A stretch of 64,000 nucleotides of DNA from Rallus limicola. Lineage: Eukaryota > Chordata > Aves > Gruiformes > Rallidae. A model generated the notes under the pieces. It did not search any database and was not told where the DNA came from. It saw only the letters and a program-made list of their open reading frames with translations. Made by a program: the position numbers and the translations under genes. The stretch covers positions 57,391 to 121,390 of the forward strand of contig JAKCOZ010000579.1 of assembly GCA_022605955.1 (NCBI GenBank), written 5' to 3'. Below, one piece after another: positions 25,801 to 37,311 of the stretch; the stretch's first letter is position 1, and the number at the start of each line of letters is the position of its first letter.

Positions 25801-26421
25801 GAGGGAACATGCCTGGAACCTCCTACGGTGCTTTTCTCGGCCCTAGCAGACTGCAGTTCAAAACATGCTAAACGTCCAGCAATAACTCCCAAAGTAAAGA
25901 AGCTAGGCCTGAAAGGCATAGCTTGTCTGAAACCTCCTAACAGGACACACGAGCAGACCCTGTCACTTTGGCTCTCAGCCTTTTCCTTTGCCTGGAAAGA
26001 GGGAACATGCCTGGAACCTCCTACGGTGCTTTTCTCGGCCCTAGCAGACTGCAGTTCAAAACATGCTAAACGTCCAGCAATAACTCCCAAAGTAAAGAAG
26101 CTAGGCCTGAAAGGCATAGCTTGTCTGAAACCTCCTAACAGGACACACGAGCAGACCCTGTCACTTTGGCTCTCAGCCTTTTCCTTTGCCTGGAAAGAGG
26201 GAACATGCCTGGAACCTCCTACGGTGCTTTTCTCGGCCCTAGCAGACTGCAGTTCAAAACATGCTAAACGTCCAGCAATAACTCCCAAAGTAAAGAAGCT
26301 AGGCCTGAAAGGCATAGCTTGTCTGAAACCTCCTAACAGGACACACGAGCAGACCCTGTCACTTTGGCTCTCAGCCTTTTCCTTTGCCTGGAAAGAGGGA
26401 ACATGCCTGGAACCTCCTACG
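22858..26421 (+). repeat. Higher-order repeat unit, 18 monomers (3564 bp), copy 2
   Basis: The GCGAGG anchor is at 22934 and the next is at 26498 (3564 bp). AAAGGTCC is at 23299, with CCCTAACAG (23272) in the same monomer, as in the 10-monomer HOR at 13769 and 15749. CCAGCAGATCC is at 24176. TGTATGAAACC is at 24739, and this returns in the next unit at 27907. Confidence 0.85.
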
Positions 26422-29400
26422 GTGCTTTTCTCGGCCCTAGCAGACTGCAGTTCAAAACATGCTAAACGTCCAGCAATAACTCCCAAAGTAAAGAAGCGAG
26501 GCCTGAAAGGCATAGCTTGTCTGAAACCTCCTAACAGGACACACGAGCAGACCCTGTCACTTTGGCTCTCAGCCTTTTCCTTTGCCTGGAAAGAGGGAAC
26601 ATGCCTGGAACCTCCTACGGTGCTTTTCTCGGCCCTAGCAGACTGCAGTTCAAAACATGCTAAACGTCCAGCAATAACTCCCAAAGTAAAGAAGCTAGGC
26701 CTGAAAGGCATAGCTTGTCTGAAACCTCCTAACAGGACACACGAGCAGACCCTGTCACTTTGGCTCTCAGCCTTTTCCTTTGCCTGGAAAGAGGGAACAT
26801 GCCTGGAACCTCCTACGGTGCTTTTCTCGGCCCTAGCAGACTGCAGTTCAAAACATGCTAAAGGTCCAGCAGTAACTCCCAAAGTAAAGAAGCTAGGCCT
26901 GAAAGGCATAGCTTGTCTGAAACCTCCTAACAGGACACACGAGCAGACCCTGTCACTTTGGCTCTCAGCCTTTTCCTTTGCCTGGAAAGAGGGAACATGC
27001 CTGGAACCTCCTACGGTGCTTTTCTCGGCCCTAGCAGACTGCAGTTCAAAACATGCTAAACGTCCAGCAATAACTCCCAAAGTAAAGAAGCTAGGCCTGA
27101 AAGGCATAGCTCGTCTGAAACCTCCTAACAGGACACACGAGCAGACCCTGTCACTTTGGCTCTCAGCCTTTTCCTTTGCCTGGAAAGAGGGAACATGCCT
27201 GGAACCTCCTACGGTGCTTTTCTCGGCCCTAGCAGACTGCAGTTCAAAACATGCTAAACGTCCAGCAATAACTCCCAAAGTAAAGAAGCTAGGCCTGAAA
27301 GGCATAGCTTGTCTGAAACCTCCTAACAGGACACACGAGCAGACCCTGTCACTTTGGCTCTCAGCCTTTTCCTTTGCCTGGAAAGAGAGAACATGCCTGG
27401 AACCTCCTACGGTGCTTTTCTCGGCCCTAGCAGACTGCAGTTCAAAACATGCTAAACGTCCAGCAATAACTCCCAAAGTAAAGAAGCTAGGCCTGAAAGG
27501 CATAGCTTGTCTGAAACCTCCTAACAGGACACACGAGCAGACCCTGTCACTTTGGCTCTCAGCCTTTTCCTTTGCCTGGAAAGAGGGAACATGCCTGGAA
27601 CCTCCTACGGTGCTTTTCTCGGCCCTAGCAGACTGCAGTTCAAAACATGCTAAACGTCCAGCAATAACTCCCAAAGTAAAGAAGCTAGGCCTGAAAGGCA
27701 TAGCTCGTCTGAAACCTCCTAACAGGACACACGAGCAGACCCTGTCACTTTGGCTCTCAGCCTTTTCCTTTGCCTGGAAAGAGGGAACATGCCTGGAACC
27801 TCCTACGGTGCTTTTCTCGGCCCTAGCAGACTGCAGTTCAAAACATGCTAAACGTCCAGCAATAACTCCCAAAGTAAAGAAGCTAGGCCTGAAAGGCATA
27901 GCTTGTATGAAACCTCCTAACAGGACACACCAGCAGACCCTGTCACTTTGGCTCTCAGCCTTTTCCTTTGCCTGGAAAGAGGGAACATGCCTGGAACCTC
28001 CTACGGTGCTTTTCTCGGCCCTAGCAGACTGCAGTTCAAAACATGCTAAACGTCCAGCAATAACTCCCAAAGTAAAGAAGCTAGGCCTGAAAGGCATAGC
28101 TTGTCTGAAACCTCCTAACAGGACACACGAGCAGACCCTGTCACTTTGGCTCTCAGCCTTTTCCTTTGCCTGGAAAGAGGGAACATGCCTGGAACCTCCT
28201 ACGGTGCTTTTCTCGGCCCTAGCAGACTGCAGTTCAAAACATGCTAAACGTCCAGCAATAACTCCCAAAGTAAAGAAGCTAGGCCTGAAAGGCATAGCTT
28301 GTCTGAAACCTCCTAACAGGACACACGAGCAGACCCTGTCACTTTGGCTCTCAGCCTTTTCCTTTGCCTGGAAAGAGGGAACATGCCTGGAACCTCCTAC
28401 GGTGCTTTTCTCGGCCCTAGCAGACTGCAGTTCAAAACATGCTAAACGTCCAGCAATAACTCCCAAAGTAAAGAAGCTAGGCCTGAAAGGCATAGCTTGT
28501 CTGAAACCTCCTAACAGGACACACGAGCAGACCCTGTCACTTTGGCTCTCAGCCTTTTCCTTTGCCTGGAAAGAGGGAACATGCCTGGAACCTCCTACGG
28601 TGCTTTTCTCGGCCCTAGCAGACTGCAGTTCAAAACATGCTAAACGTCCAGCAATAACTCCCAAAGTAAAGAAGCTAGGCCTGAAAGGCATAGCTTGTCT
28701 GAAACCTCCTAACAGGACACACGAGCAGACCCTGTCACTTTGGCTCTCAGCCTTTTCCTTTGCCTGGAAAGAGGGAACATGCCTGGAACCTCCTACGGTG
28801 CTTTTCTCGGCCCTAGCAGACTGCAGTTCAAAACATGCTAAACGTCCAGCAATAACTCCCAAAGTAAAGAAGCTAGGCCTGAAAGGCATAGCTTGTCTGA
28901 AACCTCCTAACAGGACACACGAGCAGACCCTGTCACTTTGGCTCTCAGCCTTTTCCTTTGCCTGGAAAGAGGGAACATGCCTGGAACCTCCTACGGTGCT
29001 TTTCTCGGCCCTAGCAGACTGCAGTTCAAAACATGCTAAACGTCCAGCAATAACTCCCAAAGTAAAGAAGCTAGGCCTGAAAGGCATAGCTTGTCTGAAA
29101 CCTCCTAACAGGACACACGAGCAGACCCTGTCACTTTGGCTCTCAGCCTTTTCCTTTGCCTGGAAAGAGGGAACATGCCTGGAACCTCCTACGGTGCTTT
29201 TCTCGGCCCTAGCAGACTGCAGTTCAAAACATGCTAAACGTCCAGCAATAACTCCCAAAGTAAAGAAGCTAGGCCTGAAAGGCATAGCTTGTCTGAAACC
29301 TCCTAACAGGACACACGAGCAGACCCTGTCACTTTGGCTCTCAGCCTTTTCCTTTGCCTGGAAAGAGGGAACATGCCTGGAACCTCCTACGGTGCTTTTC

Positions 29401-29589
29401 TCGGCCCTAGCAGACTGCAGTTCAAAACATGCTAAACGTCCAGCAATAACTCCCAAAGTAAAGAAGCTAGGCCTGAAAGGCATAGCTTGTCTGAAACCTC
29501 CTAACAGGACACACGAGCAGACCCTGTCACTTTGGCTCTCAGCCTTTTCCTTTGCCTGGAAAGAGGGAACATGCCTGGAACCTCCTACG
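26422..29589 (+). repeat. Higher-order repeat unit, 16-monomer version (3168 bp)
   Basis: The anchors GCGAGG at 26498 and 29666 are 3168 bp apart (16 x 198). AAAGGTCC is at 26863. AAGAGAGAAC at 27388 returns at 30556, exactly 3168 bp later. The TGTATG variant at 27907 lies 1409 bp after the anchor, against 1805 bp in the previous unit. The two missing monomers were therefore lost between the anchor and that marker. Confidence 0.82.
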
Positions 29590-32500
29590 GTGCTTTTCTC
29601 GGCCCTAGCAGACTGCAGTTCAAAACATGCTAAACGTCCAGCAATAACTCCCAAAGTAAAGAAGCGAGGCCTGAAAGGCATAGCTTGTCTGAAACCTCCT
29701 AACAGGACACACGAGCAGACCCTGTCACTTTGGCTCTCAGCCTTTTCCTTTGCCTGGAAAGAGGGAACATGCCTGGAACCTCCTACGGTGCTTTTCTCGG
29801 CCCTAGCAGACTGCAGTTCAAAACATGCTAAACGTCCAGCAATAACTCCCAAAGTAAAGAAGCTAGGCCTGAAAGGCATAGCTTGTCTGAAACCTCCTAA
29901 CAGGACACACGAGCAGACCCTGTCACTTTGGCTCTCAGCCTTTTCCTTTGCCTGGAAAGAGGGAACATGCCTGGAACCTCCTACGGTGCTTTTCTCGGCC
30001 CTAGCAGACTGCAGTTCAAAACATGCTAAAGGTCCAGCAGTAACTCCCAAAGTAAAGAAGCTAGGCCTGAAAGGCATAGCTTGTCTGAAACCTCCTAACA
30101 GGACACACGAGCAGACCCTGTCACTTTGGCTCTCAGCCTTTTCCTTTGCCTGGAAAGAGGGAACATGCCTGGAACCTCCTACGGTGCTTTTCTCGGCCCT
30201 AGCAGACTGCAGTTCAAAACATGCTAAACGTCCAGCAATAACTCCCAAAGTAAAGAAGCTAGGCCTGAAAGGCATAGCTCGTCTGAAACCTCCTAACAGG
30301 ACACACGAGCAGACCCTGTCACTTTGGCTCTCAGCCTTTTCCTTTGCCTGGAAAGAGGGAACATGCCTGGAACCTCCTACGGTGCTTTTCTCGGCCCTAG
30401 CAGACTGCAGTTCAAAACATGCTAAACGTCCAGCAATAACTCCCAAAGTAAAGAAGCTAGGCCTGAAAGGCATAGCTTGTCTGAAACCTCCTAACAGGAC
30501 ACACGAGCAGACCCTGTCACTTTGGCTCTCAGCCTTTTCCTTTGCCTGGAAAGAGAGAACATGCCTGGAACCTCCTACGGTGCTTTTCTCGGCCCTAGCA
30601 GACTGCAGTTCAAAACATGCTAAACGTCCAGCAATAACTCCCAAAGTAAAGAAGCTAGGCCTGAAAGGCATAGCTTGTCTGAAACCTCCTAACAGGACAC
30701 ACGAGCAGACCCTGTCACTTTGGCTCTCAGCCTTTTCCTTTGCCTGGAAAGAGGGAACATGCCTGGAACCTCCTACGGTGCTTTTCTCGGCCCTAGCAGA
30801 CTGCAGTTCAAAACATGCTAAACGTCCAGCAATAACTCCCAAAGTAAAGAAGCTAGGCCTGAAAGGCATAGCTTGTCTGAAACCTCCTAACAGGACACAC
30901 GAGCAGACCCTGTCACTTTGGCTCTCAGCCTTTTCCTTTGCCTGGAAAGAGGGAACATGCCTGGAACCTCCTACGGTGCTTTTCTCGGCCCTAGCAGACT
31001 GCAGTTCAAAACATGCTAAACGTCCAGCAATAACTCCCAAAGTAAAGAAGCTAGGCCTGAAAGGCATAGCTTGTCTGAAACCTCCTAACAGGACACACGA
31101 GCAGACCCTGTCACTTTGGCTCTCAGCCTTTTCCTTTGCCTGGAAAGAGGGAACATGCCTGGAACCTCCTACGGTGCTTTTCTCGGCCCTAGCAGACTGC
31201 AGTTCAAAACATGCTAAACGTCCAGCAATAACTCCCAAAGTAAAGAAGCTAGGCCTGAAAGGCATAGCTTGTCTGAAACCTCCTAACAGGACACACGAGC
31301 AGACCCTGTCACTTTGGCTCTCAGCCTTTTCCTTTGCCTGGAAAGAGGGAACATGCCTGGAACCTCCTACGGTGCTTTTCTCGGCCCTAGCAGACTGCAG
31401 TTCAAAACATGCTAAACGTCCAGCAATAACTCCCAAAGTAAAGAAGCTAGGCCTGAAAGGCATAGCTTGTCTGAAACCTCCTAACAGGACACACGAGCAG
31501 ACCCTGTCACTTTGGCTCTCAGCCTTTTCCTTTGCCTGGAAAGAGGGAACATGCCTGGAACCTCCTACGGTGCTTTTCTCGGCCCTAGCAGACTGCAGTT
31601 CAAAACATGCTAAACGTCCAGCAATAACTCCCAAAGTAAAGAAGCTAGGCCTGAAAGGCATAGCTTGTCTGAAACCTCCTAACAGGACACACGAGCAGAC
31701 CCTGTCACTTTGGCTCTCAGCCTTTTCCTTTGCCTGGAAAGAGGGAACATGCCTGGAACCTCCTACGGTGCTTTTCTCGGCCCTAGCAGACTGCAGTTCA
31801 AAACATGCTAAACGTCCAGCAATAACTCCCAAAGTAAAGAAGCTAGGCCTGAAAGGCATAGCTTGTCTGAAACCTCCTAACAGGACACACGAGCAGACCC
31901 TGTCACTTTGGCTCTCAGCCTTTTCCTTTGCCTGGAAAGAGGGAACATGCCTGCAACCTCCTACGGTGCTTTTCTCGGCCCTAGCAGACTGCAGTTCAAA
32001 ACATGCTAAACGTCCTGCAATAACTCCCAAAGTAAAGAAGCTAGGCCTGAAAGGCATAGCTTGTCTGAAACCTCCTAACAGGACACACGAGCAGACCCTG
32101 TCACTTTGGCTCTCAGCCTTTTCCTTTGCCTGGAAAGAGGGAACATGCCTGGAACCTCCTACGGTGCTTTTCTCGGCCCTAGCAGACTGCAGTTCAAAAC
32201 ATGCTAAACGTCCAGCAATAACTCCCAAAGTAAAGAAGCTAGGCCTGAAAGGCATAGCTCGTCTGAAACCTCCTAACAGGACACACGAGCAGACCCTGTC
32301 ACTTTGGCTCTCAGCCTTTTCCTTTGCCTGGAAAGAGGGAACATGCCTGGAACCTCCTACGGTGCTTTTCTCGGCCCTAGCAGACTGCAGTTCAAAACAT
32401 GCTAAACGTCCAGCAATAACTCCCAAAGTAAAGAAGCTAGGCCTGAAAGGCATAGCTTGTCTGAAACCTCCTAACAGGACACACGAGCAGACCCTGTCAC

Positions 32501-33351
32501 TTTGGCTCTCAGCCTTTTCCTTTGCCTGGAAAGAGGGAACATGCCTGGAACCTCCTACGGTGCTTTTCTCGGCCCTAGCAGACTGCAGTTCAAAACATGC
32601 TAAACGTCCAGCAATAACTCCCAAAGTAAAGAAGCTAGGCCTGAAAGGCATAGCTTGTCTGAAACCTCCTAACAGGACACACGAGCAGACCCTGTCACTT
32701 TGGCTCTCAGCCTTTTCCTTTGCCTGGAAAGAGGGAACATGCCTGGAACCTCCTACGGTGCTTTTCTCGGCCCTAGCAGACTGCAGTTCAAAACATGCTA
32801 AACGTCCAGCAATAACTCCCAAAGTAAAGAAGCTAGGCCTGAAAGGCATAGCTTGTCTGAAACCTCCTAACAGGACACACGAGCAGACCCTGTCACTTTG
32901 GCTCTCAGCCTTTTCCTTTGCCTGGAAAGAGGGAACATGCCTGGAACCTCCTACGGTGCTTTTCTCGGCCCTAGCAGACTGCAGTTCAAAACATGCTAAA
33001 CGTCCAGCAATAACTCCCAAAGTAAAGAAGCTAGGCCTGAAAGGCATAGCTTGTCTGAAACCTCCTAACAGGACACACGAGCAGACCCTGTCACTTTGGC
33101 TCTCAGCCTTTTCCTTTGCCTGGAAAGAGGGAACATGCCTGGAACCTCCTACGGTGCTTTTCTCGGCCCTAGCAGACTGCAGTTCAAAACATGCTAAACG
33201 TCCAGCAATAACTCCCAAAGTAAAGAAGCTAGGCCTGAAAGGCATAGCTTGTCTGAAACCTCCTAACAGGACACACGAGCAGACCCTGTCACTTTGGCTC
33301 TCAGCCTTTTCCTTTGCCTGGAAAGAGGGAACATGCCTGGAACCTCCTACG
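29590..33351 (+). repeat. Higher-order repeat unit, 19-monomer version (3762 bp)
   Basis: The anchors GCGAGG at 29666 and 33428 are 3762 bp apart (19 x 198). AAAGGTCC is at 30031 and AAGAGAGAAC at 30556. CCTGCAACC at 31954 sits at the same offset (2288 bp) from its anchor as in the unit starting at 19294. The unit thus combines markers seen separately in earlier units, as expected if units are mixed by exchange. Confidence 0.82.
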
Positions 33352-36300
33352 GTGCTTTTCTCGGCCCTAGCAGACTGCAGTTCAAAACATGCTAAACGTC
33401 CAGCAATAACTCCCAAAGTAAAGAAGCGAGGCCTGAAAGGCATAGCTTGTCTGAAACCTCCTAACAGGACACACGAGCAGACCCTGTCACTTTGGCTCTC
33501 AGCCTTTTCCTTTGCCTGGAAAGAGGGAACATGCCTGGAACCTCCTACGGTGCTTTTCTCGGCCCTAGCAGACTGCAGTTCAAAACATGCTAAACGTCCA
33601 GCAATAACTCCCAAAGTAAAGAAGCTAGGCCTGAAAGGCATAGCTTGTCTGAAACCTCCTAACAGGACACACGAGCAGACCCTGTCACTTTGGCTCTCAG
33701 CCTTTTCCTTTGCCTGGAAAGAGGGAACATGCCTGGAACCTCCTACGGTGCTTTTCTCGGCCCTAGCAGACTGCAGTTCAAAACATGCTAAAGGTCCAGC
33801 AGTAACTCCCAAAGTAAAGAAGCTAGGCCTGAAAGGCATAGCTTGTCTGAAACCTCCTAACAGGACACACGAGCAGACCCTGTCACTTTGGCTCTCAGCC
33901 TTTTCCTTTGCCTGGAAAGAGGGAACATGCCTGGAACCTCCTACGGTGCTTTTCTCGGCCCTAGCAGACTGCAGTTCAAAACATGCTAAACGTCCAGCAA
34001 TAACTCCCAAAGTAAAGAAGCTAGGCCTGAAAGGCATAGCTCGTCTGAAACCTCCTAACAGGACACACGAGCAGACCCTGTCACTTTGGCTCTCAGCCTT
34101 TTCCTTTGCCTGGAAAGAGGGAACATGCCTGGAACCTCCTACGGTGCTTTTCTCGGCCCTAGCAGACTGCAGTTCAAAACATGCTAAACGTCCAGCAATA
34201 ACTCCCAAAGTAAAGAAGCTAGGCCTGAAAGGCATAGCTTGTCTGAAACCTCCTAACAGGACACACGAGCAGACCCTGTCACTTTGGCTCTCAGCCTTTT
34301 CCTTTGCCTGGAAAGAGGGAACATGCCTGGAACCTCCTACGGTGCTTTTCTCGGCCCTAGCAGACTGCAGTTCAAAACATGCTAAACGTCCAGCAATAAC
34401 TCCCAAAGTAAAGAAGCTAGGCCTGAAAGGCATAGCTTGTCTGAAACCTCCTAACAGGACACACGAGCAGACCCTGTCACTTTGGCTCTCAGCCTTTTCC
34501 TTTGCCTGGAAAGAGGGAACATGCCTGGAACCTCCTACGGTGCTTTTCTCGGCCCTAGCAGACTGCAGTTCAAAACATGCTAAACGTCCAGCAATAACTC
34601 CCAAAGTAAAGAAGCTAGGCCTGAAAGGCATAGCTCGTCTGAAACCTCCTAACAGGACACACGAGCAGACCCTGTCACTTTGGCTCTCAGCCTTTTCCTT
34701 TGCCTGGAAAGAGGGAACATGCCTGGAACCTCCTACGGTGCTTTTCTCGGCCCTAGCAGACTGCAGTTCAAAACATGCTAAACGTCCAGCAATAACTCCC
34801 AAAGTAAAGAAGCTAGGCCTGAAAGGCATAGCTTGTCTGAAACCTCCTAACAGGACACACGAGCAGACCCTGTCACTTTGGCTCTCAGCCTTTTCCTTTG
34901 CCTGGAAAGAGGGAACATGCCTGGAACCTCCTACGGTGCTTTTCTCGGCCCTAGCAGACTGCAGTTCAAAACATGCTAAACGTCCAGCAATAACTCCCAA
35001 AGTAAAGAAGCTAGGCCTGAAAGGCATAGCTTGTCTGAAACCTCCTAACAGGACACACGAGCAGACCCTGTCACTTTGGCTCTCAGCCTTTTCCTTTGCC
35101 TGGAAAGAGGGAACATGCCTGGAACCTCCTACGGTGCTTTTCTCGGCCCTAGCAGACTGCAGTTCAAAACATGCTAAACGTCCAGCAATAACTCCCAAAG
35201 TAAAGAAGCTAGGCCTGAAAGGCATAGCTTGTCTGAAACCTCCTAACAGGACACACGAGCAGACCCTGTCACTTTGGCTCTCAGCCTTTTCCTTTGCCTG
35301 GAAAGAGGGAACATGCCTGGAACCTCCTACGGTGCTTTTCTCGGCCCTAGCAGACTGCAGTTCAAAACATGCTAAACGTCCAGCAATAACTCCCAAAGTA
35401 AAGAAGCTAGGCCTGAAAGGCATAGCTTGTCTGAAACCTCCTAACAGGACACACGAGCAGACCCTGTCACTTTGGCTCTCAGCCTTTTCCTTTGCCTGGA
35501 AAGAGGGAACATGCCTGGAACCTCCTACGGTGCTTTTCTCGGCCCTAGCAGACTGCAGTTCAAAACATGCTAAACGTCCAGCAATAACTCCCAAAGTAAA
35601 GAAGCTAGGCCTGAAAGGCATAGCTTGTCTGAAACCTCCTAACAGGACACACGAGCAGACCCTGTCACTTTGGCTCTCAGCCTTTTCCTTTGCCTGGAAA
35701 GAGGGAACATGCCTGGAACCTCCTACGGTGCTTTTCTCGGCCCTAGCAGACTGCAGTTCAAAACATGCTAAACGTCCAGCAATAACTCCCAAAGTAAAGA
35801 AGCTAGGCCTGAAAGGCATAGCTTGTCTGAAACCTCCTAACAGGACACACGAGCAGACCCTGTCACTTTGGCTCTCAGCCTTTTCCTTTGCCTGGAAAGA
35901 GGGAACATGCCTGGAACCTCCTACGGTGCTTTTCTCGGCCCTAGCAGACTGCAGTTCAAAACATGCTAAAGGTCCAGCAGTAACTCCCAAAGTAAAGAAG
36001 CTAGGCCTGAAAGGCATAGCTTGTCTGAAACCTCCTAACAGGACACACGAGCAGACCCTGTCACTTTGGCTCTCAGCCTTTTCCTTTGCCTGGAAAGAGG
36101 GAACATGCCTGGAACCTCCTACGGTGCTTTTCTCGGCCCTAGCAGACTGCAGTTCAAAACATGCTAAACGTCCAGCAATAACTCCCAAAGTAAAGAAGCT
36201 AGGCCTGAAAGGCATAGCTCGTCTGAAACCTCCTAACAGGACACACGAGCAGACCCTGTCACTTTGGCTCTCAGCCTTTTCCTTTGCCTGGAAAGAGGGA

Positions 36301-37113
36301 ACATGCCTGGAACCTCCTACGGTGCTTTTCTCGGCCCTAGCAGACTGCAGTTCAAAACATGCTAAACGTCCAGCAATAACTCCCAAAGTAAAGAAGCTAG
36401 GCCTGAAAGGCATAGCTTGTCTGAAACCTCCTAACAGGACACACGAGCAGACCCTGTCACTTTGGCTCTCAGCCTTTTCCTTTGCCTGGAAAGAGGGAAC
36501 ATGCCTGGAACCTCCTACGGTGCTTTTCTCGGCCCTAGCAGACTGCAGTTCAAAACATGCTAAACGTCCAGCAATAACTCCCAAAGTAAAGAAGCTAGGC
36601 CTGAAAGGCATAGCTTGTCTGAAACCTCCTAACAGGACACACGAGCAGACCCTGTCACTTTGGCTCTCAGCCTTTTCCTTTGCCTGGAAAGAGGGAACAT
36701 GCCTGGAACCTCCTACGGTGCTTTTCTCGGCCCTAGCAGACTGCAGTTCAAAACATGCTAAACGTCCAGCAATAACTCCCAAAGTAAAGAAGCTAGGCCT
36801 GAAAGGCATAGCTCGTCTGAAACCTCCTAACAGGACACACGAGCAGACCCTGTCACTTTGGCTCTCAGCCTTTTCCTTTGCCTGGAAAGAGGGAACATGC
36901 CTGGAACCTCCTACGGTGCTTTTCTCGGCCCTAGCAGACTGCAGTTCAAAACATGCTAAACGTCCAGCAATAACTCCCAAAGTAAAGAAGCTAGGCCTGA
37001 AAGGCATAGCTTGTCTGAAACCTCCTAACAGGACACACGAGCAGACCCTGTCACTTTGGCTCTCAGCCTTTTCCTTTGCCTGGAAAGAGGGAACATGCCT
37101 GGAACCTCCTACG
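33352..37113 (+). repeat. Satellite segment with partial HOR pattern
   Basis: The segment starts with GCGAGG (33428) and AAAGGTCC (33793) as in the 18-monomer HOR. A second AAAGGTCC comes only 11 monomers later, at 35971, without a GCGAGG monomer before it. CGT monomers lie near 34041, 34640, 36230 and 36812. No other interruption is visible. Confidence 0.7.
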
Positions 37114-37311
37114 GTGCTTTTCTCGGCCCTAGCAGACTGCAGTTAAAAACATGACAAACGTCCAGCAATAACTCCCAAAGTAAAGAAGCTAGGCCTGAAA
37201 GGCATAGCTTGTCTGAAACCTCCTAACAGGACACACGAGCAGACCCTGTCACTTTGGCTCTCAGCCTTTTCCTTTGCCTGGAAAGAGGGAACATGCCTGG
37301 AACCTCCTACG
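37114..37311 (+). repeat. Divergent monomer with three clustered substitutions
   Basis: Compared with consensus, C becomes A at 37145 (GTTAAAAAC), C becomes A at 37154 and T becomes C at 37155 (ATGACAAACG): three changes in 11 bp in an otherwise ordinary 198-bp copy. The first change creates TAA on both strands, at 37144-37146 forward and 37143-37145 reverse, so it ends the spurious open frames in both directions. No other monomer shares this combination. Confidence 0.9.

Noticed and set aside
15969..37007. Reverse open frame of 7012 codons
   Set aside because: This is the antisense frame of the same repeat. It has an ATG in each 198-bp unit, but it overlaps the forward frame completely and its variants are mostly amino-acid-changing. 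No family resemblance was recognised.
16126..37146. Forward open frame of 7006 codons
   Set aside because: This is the same satellite frame restarting after the deletion and closed by C-to-A at 37145. Beyond 37147 I see no stop in the frame up to the window end, so it would continue further, as expected of a repeat artefact.
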